This document shows, piece by piece, positions 6,100 through 14,193 of a stretch of 16,084 nt of DNA; within the stretch, counting starts at the first letter, position 1; every line of letters begins with the position of its first letter. The DNA lies in NCBI GenBank assembly GCA_035476575.1, contig DATILL010000049.1:1-16084 (forward strand). The letters run 5' to 3'. This DNA comes from DATILL01 sp035476575 (GTDB taxonomy: Bacteria > Actinomycetota > Actinomycetes > Mycobacteriales > JACQDL01). A model generated the notes under the pieces. It made no database searches. It was not told where the DNA came from and was given only the letters and a program-made list of their open reading frames with translations. A program made the translations under genes and the position numbers.

Positions 6100-6719
6100 G
6101 ACTCGCCGGGAACGGCCGGGTGGAGCCTGGGCCTAGCCCGGTGCAGACTCACCGCGCGGGCCACGTAGTCCATCCCGGTGGCCACGGTCAGCACCAGCGC
6201 GACCGCCATCACCCCCGCCGCCACCGTCGTCGCGCCCTCCGACAGCGGCAGCAGGTACAGCCCGATCGCGACCGCCTGTACCAGCGTCTTCAGCTTGCCG
6301 CCACGGCTGGCCGAGATCACCCCGAGCCGAATCACCCAGAACCGCAGCAGCGTCACCCCGACCTCCCGGACCAGGATCACGATCGTCACCCACCACCACA
6401 GCAGGCCGAGCGCCGACAGCCCGACGAGGGCGGTCCCGGTCAGCGCCTTGTCCGCGATCGGGTCGGCCAGCTTGCCGAACTCGGTCACCAAACCCCGGCT
6501 GCGGGCAAGCTGGCCATCGATCCGGTCGGTCATCGAGGCCACGCCGAAGGCCACTGTCGCTGCGACCCGCCAGCCGGTCTCGTCGCCGTCCCCGTGCAGC
6601 AGCAGCACCGCGAAGACCGGCACCAGCAGCAGCCGCAGCATGGTCATCCCGTTGGCGACGTTGGCCACCCGGACGGTCCGCGGCGGGAGCGCGGCCGGAT
6701 CCGGGACCAGCCTGCTCAC
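6096..6719 (-). CDS. pgsA: CDP-alcohol phosphatidyltransferase, PgsA-like
   Basis: 207-residue integral membrane enzyme of the CDP-alcohol phosphotransferase family, most like CDP-diacylglycerol-glycerol-3-phosphate phosphatidyltransferase, which makes phosphatidylglycerol phosphate. The signature D-x2-DG-x2-AR-x8-G-x3-D-x3-D is intact: Asp65, Asp68, Gly69, Ala72, Arg73, Gly82, Asp86 and Asp90. Hydrophobic helices lie at about 25-42, 50-63, 93-115, 119-135, 146-160 and 163-183. It starts with GTG overlapping the rimO stop by 4 nt and ends in a 4-nt overlap with cinA. The same position beside clgR and ftsK is held by pgsA3 in Mycobacterium tuberculosis. Substrate cannot be fixed from the motif alone. 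Confidence 0.93.
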   Translation of the reverse strand: MSRLVPDPAALPPRTVRVANVANGMTMLRLLLVPVFAVLLLHGDGDETGWRVAATVAFGVASMTDRIDGQLARSRGLVTEFGKLADPIADKALTGTALVGLSALGLLWWWVTIVILVREVGVTLLRFWVIRLGVISASRGGKLKTLVQAVAIGLYLLPLSEGATTVAAGVMAVALVLTVATGMDYVARAVSLHRARPRLHPAVPGES

Positions 6720-8242
6720 GGACAGAGCTCCGCGACCAGGTCCACCCCGGCGCTGCCCGTCACCCGCGCCCGCACGATCGTCCCGACCGTGAGCTGGGTC
6801 AGGCCGTGAACGACGGTCGAGCCGTCCACCTCCGGCGCCTGGTGCGCGGCCCGGCCCTCCGCCACCACCCCGGTAGGCCCGGCTGGCCCGGTCAGCCCGG
6901 TGTCCACCGACTCCACCAGCACCTCGACGATCTCCCCGACCCGCTCCTCGGCGCGCTGGGCGGTCAGCTCCTCGACCAGCCGGGTCACCCGGTCCACCCG
7001 CCTGGCCACCGTCGACGACCGCACCTTGCCGTCGTACGTCGCCGCCTCGGTGCCCTCCTCGTCGGAGTACCCGAACACCCCGACGGCGTCCAGCCGCGCC
7101 TCGGTCAGGAAGCGCTCCAGCTCAGCCAGGTCAGCCGCGGTCTCCCCCGGAAAGCCGACGATGACGTTCGAGCGGATGCCGGCGTCCGGCCGGAGCCCCC
7201 GGATCCGCTCGACCAGCCCCAGGAACCGCTCGGTCGAGCCAAACCGCCGCATCCGGCGCAGCACCGGCTCGCTGGCGTGCTGGAAGGACAGGTCGAAGTA
7301 CGGCGCGACCTTCTCGGTGCCCGCCAGCACCTGGACCAGGCCCGGCCGCAGCTCGGCCGGCTGGAGGTAGGACAGCCGGATCCGGTCGATCCCGGCCACC
7401 CCGGCGAGCTCCGGCAGCAGCCTCTCCAGCAGCCGCAGGTCGCCGAGGTCCTTGCCGTACGACGTGGAGTTCTCGCTGACCAGCACCAGCTCGCGCACGC
7501 CGTGGCCAGCCAGCCAGCGTGCCTCTGCCAGCACCTCCTCCGGCCGGCGGGAGACGAACGCGCCGCGGAACGACGGGATCGCGCAGAACGCGCAGCGCCG
7601 GTCACAGCCGCTGGCCAGCTTCAACGGCGCCACCGGTGAGTCGTCCAGCCGGCGGCGCAGCACCCGGGGGCCGGACGGCGGCGCCACGCCCGCCGGCAGG
7701 TCCGCGATGCCCGTACCCCCCGGCCGGCCCGCACCGTGCCCGGGCACCGCCACAGCAGCCTCGACCCGCGCCACCGGCGAGATCGGCAGCAGGGTACGGC
7801 GATCCCGCGGGCGGTGCGGTACCAGCGGCCGGCCGGCCAGCACGTCGTCCAGGCGGGCGCCGATCTCGGCGTAGTCGTCGAACCCGAGCACCGCGTCGGC
7901 CTCGGGCAGGCTCCCGGCGAGCTGGTCGCCGTACCGCTCCGCCAGGCAGCCGACCGCGACCACCTTGCCGCCGATGTCGGACGCGGCGAGCAGCGTGTCG
8001 ATCGAGTCCTTCTTGGCTGACTCGATGAACCCGCAGGTGTTGACGACGACGACGTCGGCGTCATCGTCCTCGCCCACCAGCCGCCAGCCCGCACCGGCCA
8101 GCCGCCCGGCCAGCTCCTCGGAGTCGACCTCGTTGCGGGCGCAGCCGAGCGTGACCAGCGCGACCCGCCGTTCGCTGGCCGGGTGGTCGTTGGCTGGGCG
8201 GTCGCCGGCCGAGGGGTCGCCGACGGGGACGGAGTGGGGCAC
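6716..8242 (-). CDS. rimO: Ribosomal protein uS12 methylthiotransferase RimO
   Basis: 508-residue radical-SAM methylthiotransferase that modifies an aspartate of ribosomal protein S12. The N-terminal UPF0004 domain carries the three auxiliary-cluster cysteines Cys34 (TLGCARN), Cys70 (NTCGF) and Cys99 (VGCLAER). The radical-SAM motif CxxxCxxC is Cys213, Cys217 and Cys220 (CDRRCAFCAIPSFRG). A TRAM RNA-binding domain ends the protein (about 438-508). The Gly/Pro-rich stretch between the first two domains (about 140-200) is the usual actinobacterial insertion. The GTG at 8242 lacks a clear ribosome site and the first 25 residues are poorly conserved in style, so the true start could be somewhat downstream. 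It lies 49 nt after the RodZ-like gene and overlaps pgsA by 4 nt. Confidence 0.95.
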   Translation of the reverse strand: MPHSVPVGDPSAGDRPANDHPASERRVALVTLGCARNEVDSEELAGRLAGAGWRLVGEDDDADVVVVNTCGFIESAKKDSIDTLLAASDIGGKVVAVGCLAERYGDQLAGSLPEADAVLGFDDYAEIGARLDDVLAGRPLVPHRPRDRRTLLPISPVARVEAAVAVPGHGAGRPGGTGIADLPAGVAPPSGPRVLRRRLDDSPVAPLKLASGCDRRCAFCAIPSFRGAFVSRRPEEVLAEARWLAGHGVRELVLVSENSTSYGKDLGDLRLLERLLPELAGVAGIDRIRLSYLQPAELRPGLVQVLAGTEKVAPYFDLSFQHASEPVLRRMRRFGSTERFLGLVERIRGLRPDAGIRSNVIVGFPGETAADLAELERFLTEARLDAVGVFGYSDEEGTEAATYDGKVRSSTVARRVDRVTRLVEELTAQRAEERVGEIVEVLVESVDTGLTGPAGPTGVVAEGRAAHQAPEVDGSTVVHGLTQLTVGTIVRARVTGSAGVDLVAELCP

Positions 8243-8291
8243 GGCGTTGAGAGTACCGGCGCGGACCCGTCCAGCCGCCTACCTAGCCGGC

Positions 8292-9155
8292 TCAGCCGTT
8301 CTGGGAGCTGGGCTGCCGGAACTCCCGACTGCACACCTGGGTGTTGCAGGGCCGGCCCAGGATCTTGCCGTTCAGCTCGATGGTGACTGCCGGAGAGTTA
8401 CCGAACCGGACCAGCAGTGAGCGAGCGTCGCTGAACTGCATGCTCTGCCCGGCGGACAGGATGCCCTCGTACACCCGGACGCCGGCGCTAGACAGGACCC
8501 GGACGTAGCTGGCCTCCTGACCGATCCGAACCAGCAGCCGCACGCCGCTGGCCGGCGAGGTCGAGCTCGTCGGCGCCCCCGTGCTGGACGATGGTGTCCC
8601 GCTCGGCGACGGCGTCGCGCTGGCTGTGGGTGTCGTGCTGGGCGACGGGACAGGAGCGGTCGTGGCCGCGGCTGGCGGGGCCTGCCGGTCCTGCCGGCTG
8701 CCAACCACCCAGCTCACCGCCAGCAGCACGGTGATCAGGGTGAGCACGGCGATGGCGACCGCCGGCCACTTCGGGGTGGCCTTGGTGGCCTTGCGGGTCA
8801 GCTCGCGGACCGGGTCGCCGAGGGTGCTGACCGGAGCCACTCCCAGCGGTGGCAGCGGCTGGCTGTAGCGCCGCTCGTAGTCGGCGATCAGCGGCGTGGA
8901 GTCGGTGCCGACCACGTGCGCGATGGACCGGATGTGCCCGCGGGCGTAGACCTCGCCGCCGCAGCGCTCGTACTCGTCCTGCTCGATCGCCCGGACCAGC
9001 GTGGATCGGATCCGGGTCGCCGCGGCGACGTCCTCCACCGACAGGCCAGCTACCCGCCGGGCCGCCGCCAGCACCGCGCCAGGGGTCGGGTTGGCCGGCT
9101 GGCGGGGCGGGTCACGTGGCTGGGGCGGCTGGTGGGGTCCCGACTCGTCCGTCAC
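8292..9155 (-). CDS. RodZ-like HTH membrane protein
   Basis: 287-residue bitopic membrane protein. Residues about 26-84 form a RodZ-type helix-turn-helix (HTH_25) ending in the typical VYARGHIRSIA. A single transmembrane segment follows at 131-151. A Pro/Ser/Thr linker (155-204) leads to an external beta domain of the DUF4115 type, with a cysteine pair (CNTQVC) near the end. RodZ proteins tie the cell-shape machinery to the membrane; in actinobacteria the role is less clear. The start is set at GTG 9155 because GGGGAGG lies 8 nt upstream. A GTG at 9164 would put that site in contact with the codon. It is probably the first gene of the rodZ-like-rimO-pgsA-cinA operon. Confidence 0.88.
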   Translation of the reverse strand: MTDESGPHQPPQPRDPPRQPANPTPGAVLAAARRVAGLSVEDVAAATRIRSTLVRAIEQDEYERCGGEVYARGHIRSIAHVVGTDSTPLIADYERRYSQPLPPLGVAPVSTLGDPVRELTRKATKATPKWPAVAIAVLTLITVLLAVSWVVGSRQDRQAPPAAATTAPVPSPSTTPTASATPSPSGTPSSSTGAPTSSTSPASGVRLLVRIGQEASYVRVLSSAGVRVYEGILSAGQSMQFSDARSLLVRFGNSPAVTIELNGKILGRPCNTQVCSREFRQPSSQNG

Positions 9156-9234
9156 AGCACGCACCTCCCCGACTCAACTGCCGGCAAAACCTACGATGGC
9201 ACGATCAACGACTACGACAAATGGCCGTGTTTCT

Positions 9235-9264
9235 AGTCTACGGACGGGCCAGTCCACAGGACAA
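9235..9264 (-). promoter_or_regulatory. Candidate housekeeping promoter for the RodZ-like operon
   Basis: Minus strand TTGTCC (9259-9264), an 18-nt spacer, then TAGACT (9235-9240). This fits the actinobacterial pattern TTGNNN-N18-TANNNT. It predicts a start near 9228 and a leader of about 70 nt before the GTG. It lies in the only sizeable gap (141 nt) between ftsK and cinA. Confidence 0.4.
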
Positions 9265-9274
9265 AGCACGATCG

Positions 9275-9302
9275 CATCTCAGCTAGCCCAGCTCAGCTAG
9301 CC
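9275..9302 (-). repeat. 14-bp tandem duplication at the ftsK stop codon
   Basis: On the minus strand GGCTAGCTGAGCTG is followed directly by GGCTAGCTGAGATG (12 of 14 identical). The first copy contains the ftsK TAG stop, and the second repeats it. The effect is to duplicate the end of the reading frame without changing the protein. Confidence 0.6.
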
Positions 9303-11819
9303 GTCGCCGCGCAAGGTCACGAGCACCCCGTCGAGCTCCTCCGGGGTCACCAGGACGTCGCGCGCCTTGGAGCCCTCGGACGGGCCGACAATGCCGCGCG
9401 ACTCCATCAGGTCCATCAGCCGACCGGCCTTGGCGAAGCCGACCCGCAGCTTGCGCTGCAGCATCGAGGTCGACCCGAACTGGGTCGAGACCACCAGCTC
9501 GGCAGCCTGGCAGAGCAGGTCGAGGTCGTCGCCGACGTCCTCGTCGACCTCCTTCTTGCCCTGCTGCGGCGTGGCCATGTCCTCCCGGTACGCCGGCTGG
9601 GCCTGGTCTTTGCAGTGCGCCACCACCGCGTGGATCTCGCTGTCGGAGACGTACGCGCCCTGGATCCGCTGTGGCTTGCCGGCGCCCATCGGCAGGAACA
9701 GCGCGTCGCCGCGGCCGATCAGCTTCTCCGCGCCAGGCTGGTCCAGGATGACCCGGGAGTCGGCCAGGCTGGCGGTGGAGAAGGCCAGCCGGCTCGGCAC
9801 GTTGGCCTTGATTAGGCCGGTGACGACGTCCACGCTGGGACGCTGGGTGGCCAGCACCAGATGGATCCCGGCGGCCCGGGCGAGCTGGGTGATCCGCACG
9901 ACCGCGTCCTCGACGTCACGGGGGGCCACCATCATCAGGTCGGCCAGCTCGTCGACGATCACCAGCAGGTACGGGTACGGCACGTAGACCCGCTCGCTGC
10001 CGGGCGGCGCCGTGAACTCACCCTTGCGCACCTTGCGGTTGAAGTCGTCGACGTGCCGGACCCCGCTGGCCTCCATGTCGGAGTAGCGGTCGTCCATCTC
10101 CTTGACGACCCAGGCCAGCGCGTCGGCCGCCTTCTTCGGGTTGGTGATGATCGGCGTTACCAGGTGCGGGATGCCCTGGTACGCCGACAGCTCGACCCGC
10201 TTGGGGTCGATCAGCACCATCCGTACCTCGTCCGGGGTGGCCCGGGTCAGCACCGAGGCGATCAGCGCGTTGATGCAGCTCGACTTGCCGGCCCCGGTCG
10301 CACCGGCGATGAGGATGTGCGGCATCCGGGTCAGGTTCGCCACCACGAACCCGCCCTCGATGTCCTTGCCGACCGCGACCAGCATCGGGTGCGGGTCGGA
10401 GGTGGCGACGTACGAGCGGAGCACGTCGCCGAGGTGGACGTTCTCCCGGTCGGCGTTCGGGACCTCGACGCCGACCGCGCTCTTGCCGGGGATGGGGCTG
10501 ATGATCCGCACGTCCGGCGACTTCACCGCGTAGGTGATGTTGCGGGACAGGTTGATGATCCGCTCGACCTTGACCGCCGGGCCGAGCTCCACCTCATACC
10601 GGGTCACCGTGGGGCCGCGGGTGAAGCCGGTCACCTGGGCGTCGACGTTGAACTGCTCGAAGACCTCCTGCAGCGCGGCGATCACCACGTCGTTGGCCTT
10701 GCTGCGGATCTTGCCGGGTGCACCCTGGGTGAGCAGCGACGGCGGTGGGAGCCGGTAGTCGCCCTCGGCCAGCGCGAGCTGCTCGGCCCGGGTCGGCGGT
10801 GGCGGCCCAGGCTCCGGCGCCGGACGGGGCGTGGGCCTGGCCGGAGCCGGCCTCGGCGACCGCCGGACGGGCGCGGCGTCCGGCTCGCCCACCAGCTCGT
10901 CCGCCGACGCGGCCCCGCTCGGGTCGGCCGGGTCGGCCGGGTCGGCCGGGTCGGCACCCAGCGAGCCCGGGCGGCGGCGGTTGGCGTCCGCGCCAGCCGG
11001 CCGTACGCCGTGCAGCAGCCGGTCACGCAGCCCCCTCAGCCGGGTGGACACCTGGTTGACCGGGGTGGCGGTGACCACGAGGACGCCGAACACCCCGATC
11101 AGGACGAGCAGCGCCGCGCCGACGTAGCGGCCGAGCCCGGCGGTCAGCGGGCCGGCCGCGAGCGCGCCGAACACGCCGCCGGCGTCCCGGCGGCCAGCCT
11201 GGTCGAACGGCTGGCCGCCGACGACGTGAGCCAGCCCCTGCCCGGCGAGCGCGAGCGCGCCCCAGCCGACGATGAGCCGGCCGCGCGACTCCGGCCTGGC
11301 CGGGTGCCGGAGCAGGAAGAACGCGCCGAAGGCAAGCAGGACGGGCAGGACGAGAGCGACCTGTCCCGATGCGATCCGGAGTGCATCGTCCAGCCAACGC
11401 CCGACCGGTCCGGCGCGGTGCCACCACAGGCCCACTGCCAGCACCAGGGCCAGCCCGGCCAACCCGAGCCCCGCACCGTCGCGCCGGTGCGCCGGACCCA
11501 GGTCCCGGGTGGTGGCCGCCTGCCGGCCGACCGCTCGCGCGCACCCGCCGACGGCGTGCGCGATAAGCATCCACAGCCCGGCCAGCCCCCGGTACAGCGC
11601 CCGGCCGAGCCGGGCCGCCGGACCGGGCGCCACGCCCCGGCGCGTGGTACGCCGCCGCGACGCGGCACGGCCCCGGGTGGCCTGACGCTGCGTGGCCTGA
11701 CGCTGGGCCGCGGTGGACGACGCGGGGGCACGGGAGCCCGGCGACCGTGCTCGGGACGCCGCGTCTCCCCGCGCCGGCGGTTTTCCCGCGCGCGAACCGG
11801 GATTGGTGCGGGCAGGCAT
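9297..11819 (-). CDS. ftsK: DNA translocase FtsK/SpoIIIE
   Basis: 840-residue septal DNA pump that moves chromosome ends through the closing septum. A basic Arg/Ala-rich N-terminus (1-70) precedes about four to five membrane helices (about 77-92, 116-134, 152-171, 183-200, 232-252). A proline-rich linker (253-345) includes three perfect ADP repeats at 289-300. The motor has Walker A GATGAGKS (506-513) and Walker B LLVIVDE with Asp623-Glu624. The C-terminal winged-helix gamma domain (about 775-840) contains STSMLQRKLRVGFAKAGRLM and would read polar DNA sequences. The ATG has only a weak upstream GTGGTGG. It begins 58 nt after lhgO and may depend partly on read-through or on a promoter I could not identify. 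Confidence 0.97.
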   Translation of the reverse strand: MPARTNPGSRAGKPPARGDAASRARSPGSRAPASSTAAQRQATQRQATRGRAASRRRTTRRGVAPGPAARLGRALYRGLAGLWMLIAHAVGGCARAVGRQAATTRDLGPAHRRDGAGLGLAGLALVLAVGLWWHRAGPVGRWLDDALRIASGQVALVLPVLLAFGAFFLLRHPARPESRGRLIVGWGALALAGQGLAHVVGGQPFDQAGRRDAGGVFGALAAGPLTAGLGRYVGAALLVLIGVFGVLVVTATPVNQVSTRLRGLRDRLLHGVRPAGADANRRRPGSLGADPADPADPADPSGAASADELVGEPDAAPVRRSPRPAPARPTPRPAPEPGPPPPTRAEQLALAEGDYRLPPPSLLTQGAPGKIRSKANDVVIAALQEVFEQFNVDAQVTGFTRGPTVTRYEVELGPAVKVERIINLSRNITYAVKSPDVRIISPIPGKSAVGVEVPNADRENVHLGDVLRSYVATSDPHPMLVAVGKDIEGGFVVANLTRMPHILIAGATGAGKSSCINALIASVLTRATPDEVRMVLIDPKRVELSAYQGIPHLVTPIITNPKKAADALAWVVKEMDDRYSDMEASGVRHVDDFNRKVRKGEFTAPPGSERVYVPYPYLLVIVDELADLMMVAPRDVEDAVVRITQLARAAGIHLVLATQRPSVDVVTGLIKANVPSRLAFSTASLADSRVILDQPGAEKLIGRGDALFLPMGAGKPQRIQGAYVSDSEIHAVVAHCKDQAQPAYREDMATPQQGKKEVDEDVGDDLDLLCQAAELVVSTQFGSTSMLQRKLRVGFAKAGRLMDLMESRGIVGPSEGSKARDVLVTPEELDGVLVTLRGDG
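10921..10956. repeat. Four tandem 9-bp repeats inside ftsK
   Basis: GGGTCGGCC is repeated three times followed by GGGTCGGCA on the plus strand. In ftsK it encodes the Ala-Asp-Pro repeats of the linker. The unit is a multiple of three, so copy-number change would lengthen or shorten the linker in frame. Confidence 0.85.
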
Positions 11820-11877
11820 GCCACCACGTTATCGGCGGAACCTCGCCGGCAGGCTTCTACACGCCGAGCCGACCGGC

Positions 11878-13074
11878 TCAGAACCGGGCCAGCACCCGGC
11901 GGGCGATCTCCTCGCCGATCGGCAGGGACGCGGTGGCGGCCGGGGACGGCGCGTTGAGGACGTGCACCGCGTGGTCCTCCTCGTCGATCAGGAAGTCGTC
12001 CGCCAGGCCGCCGTCCGGGAGCAGCGCCTGGGCGCGCACCCCGGCACCGGCCCGGACCAGGTCGGCTCCGGTGACCGCCGGGACGAGCCGAGCCACGCTG
12101 CGGGTGAACGCCGGCTTGGACACCGAGCGCCACACCTCGTGCAGGCCCATCCGCCAGTGCCGGCGGGCCATCCGCCACAGCCCGGCGTACGCCGCGAGCT
12201 CGCGGACCTCGGCAGGCGAGACGTCCCGCCAGCGGTAGCCCTCGCGCCGCAGGGCGAGCACGGCGTTCGGGCCGGCGTGCACGCTGCCGTCGATCATCCT
12301 GGTCAGATGGACGCCGAGGAACGGGAACCTCGGGTCCGGCACCGGGTAGACCAGGCCGCGGACCAGGTCTCGCCGGCCGGGCGCCAGCTCGTAGTACTCA
12401 CCGCGGAACGGCACGATCCGGGACCGCGGCGGCCGGCCAGCCAGCCCGGCCACCTTGTCGCCGTACAGGCCGGCGCAGGTCACGAGACAGCGGGCCTCGA
12501 CCTCGCCGCGCAGCATGCCGACGATCGTTCGACCGGCGCTGGAACGGATCGAGACAACCTCGGCGCTGGTCCACACCTCGCCGCCTGCCTTCAGCACCAG
12601 CTCGGCGTACCGCCGGGCCACCGCGACGAAGTCGCAGATCCCGGCACCGGGCACCCACAGCGCGCGCAGCCCGGCAACGTGCGGCTCACGCTCGGCCAGC
12701 TCCTCCGACCCGATCAGGCTGGCCTCGACGCCGTTGGCGGCGGCCCGCTCGGCCAGCCGGTGCAGGCCGGGCAGCTCGCGCGCGTCGGTCGCCACGATCA
12801 CCTTGCCAGGCAGCGCGACCGGCAGCCCCTGCGCACGGCAGAACTCCACCATCCGCCGGGCGCCGGCCCGGGCAAAGCGGGCCTTCAGGCTGCCCGGCGC
12901 GTAGTACACCCCGGTGTGGATCACGCCACTGTTGTGGCCAGTCTGGTGGGTGGCCAGCTCAGCCTCCTTCTCGGCCACCAGCACCCGCAGGTCGGGGCGC
13001 GCATGGGCCAGCGCCAGCGCGGTGGCCAGCCCCACGATCCCGCCCCCGACGATCACGACGTCGTACCTGTCCAC
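11878..13074 (-). CDS. lhgO: L-2-hydroxyglutarate oxidase/dehydrogenase LhgO
   Basis: 398-residue FAD enzyme of the DAO superfamily, most like LhgO/YgaF. This enzyme oxidises L-2-hydroxyglutarate to 2-oxoglutarate and usually passes electrons to the membrane quinone pool. The N-terminal Rossmann motif is GGGIVG (10-15). The family block HQTGHNSGVIHTGVYYAPGS lies at 43-62, and RMIDGSVHAGPNAVLA near the middle marks the substrate domain. It starts at GTG 13074 with GGAG 7 nt upstream, only 18 nt after the FAD/Fe-S dehydrogenase gene, so the two are almost certainly co-transcribed. That partnership suggests shared 2-hydroxyacid metabolism. A related alpha-hydroxyacid or glycerol-3-phosphate-like substrate is less likely. 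Confidence 0.9.
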   Translation of the reverse strand: MDRYDVVIVGGGIVGLATALALAHARPDLRVLVAEKEAELATHQTGHNSGVIHTGVYYAPGSLKARFARAGARRMVEFCRAQGLPVALPGKVIVATDARELPGLHRLAERAAANGVEASLIGSEELAEREPHVAGLRALWVPGAGICDFVAVARRYAELVLKAGGEVWTSAEVVSIRSSAGRTIVGMLRGEVEARCLVTCAGLYGDKVAGLAGRPPRSRIVPFRGEYYELAPGRRDLVRGLVYPVPDPRFPFLGVHLTRMIDGSVHAGPNAVLALRREGYRWRDVSPAEVRELAAYAGLWRMARRHWRMGLHEVWRSVSKPAFTRSVARLVPAVTGADLVRAGAGVRAQALLPDGGLADDFLIDEEDHAVHVLNAPSPAATASLPIGEEIARRVLARF

Positions 13075-13092
13075 CGGTCAGCTCCACATCCC

Positions 13093-14193
13093 TTACGACG
13101 GGTCCAGCCCGTACGACGGATCCAGTGCCGTGCGCAGCACCTCGGCCAGGTGCCGGGCCGGGCGGCCGGTGCCCTGCCCGATCTGGGTCCGGCAGCTAAA
13201 GCCGTCGGCGAGCACCAGCGTGTCCGGCCCGGCCGCCCGCAGCGCCGGGTAGAGCCGGTCCTCGGCCACGGCCTGCGACACCGCGTAGTGCCCGCGTTCG
13301 AAGCCGAAGCTGCCGGCCAGCCCGCAGCAGCCGGCCACCAGCTCGGCCCGCACCCCGACGTGGGCGAGCAGCGCGGCGTCCGGTCCGGCGCCGCCGAGCA
13401 CCGAGCTCTGGTGGCAGTGCACCTGGCCGACCGCTGGCCGACCCGCCAGCGCGCCGGCCGGCAGCCAGCCCAGGTCAGTGCCCGCGAGCACCTCGGCCAG
13501 CGTGCGGACCGCCGCGGCGATCGGCTCCGCGGCTGGCAGCAGCTCCGGCAGGTCGGTGCGCAGCGTGGCGGTACAGCTCGGCTCGAGGCCGACGATCGGG
13601 ACGCCGGCCGCGGCGTACGGCGCCAGGATCCGCGCGGTCCGCCCCATCACCCGCCGGGCCAGGCCGAGCTGGCCGGTGGCGACCAGGGTCAGGCCGCAGC
13701 AGCCGGCCGCCCGGGGCACCTCGACCGCGTACCCGGCCGCACGCAGCACGTCGACCGCAGCCAGCCCCACCTCCGGCGCGAAGTACCTGGTGAACGTGTC
13801 CGGCCACAGCACCACCCGCCGGGCGCCGGTGGCCGCCGGAACCCGGAGCGCCCGGGCGAACGCCGGCAGGTCGCGCTCCAGGGCGATGCCGCCGGCCCGT
13901 TTCACCGCCCGGGCCACCGCCGGCCGGCGCAGGATGGCGTTCACCGTACCGGGCGCCACCGACGCGAGCCTAGCCCACAGCGGCAGCCAGCCCATCGAGT
14001 AGTGGGCCGCGGGCCGGCGCCGGCCACGGTAGTGCTGGTGCAGGAACTCCGCCTTGTACGTCGCCATGTCGACGTTCACCGGGCAGTCGGTGCGGCAGCC
14101 CTTGCAGGACAGGCACAGGTCCAGCACGTCGAGCACCTCGGCGGACCGCCAGCCGTCGGTGACCACCTCGCCGTGCAGCATCTCCAGCAGCAC
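13093..14193 (-). CDS. C-terminal fragment: second Fe-S site and CCG domains
   Basis: Open frame of 366 codons equal to residues 565-930 of the restored enzyme. It carries LCLSCKGCRTDCPVNVDM and the cysteine-rich CCG motifs (RAAGCCGLT and VAGCCGLAGSFGF). Its first possible codon is a GTG inside conserved sequence with no ribosome site, so independent expression is doubtful. Confidence 0.7.
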   Translation of the reverse strand: MLLEMLHGEVVTDGWRSAEVLDVLDLCLSCKGCRTDCPVNVDMATYKAEFLHQHYRGRRRPAAHYSMGWLPLWARLASVAPGTVNAILRRPAVARAVKRAGGIALERDLPAFARALRVPAATGARRVVLWPDTFTRYFAPEVGLAAVDVLRAAGYAVEVPRAAGCCGLTLVATGQLGLARRVMGRTARILAPYAAAGVPIVGLEPSCTATLRTDLPELLPAAEPIAAAVRTLAEVLAGTDLGWLPAGALAGRPAVGQVHCHQSSVLGGAGPDAALLAHVGVRAELVAGCCGLAGSFGFERGHYAVSQAVAEDRLYPALRAAGPDTLVLADGFSCRTQIGQGTGRPARHLAEVLRTALDPSYGLDPS

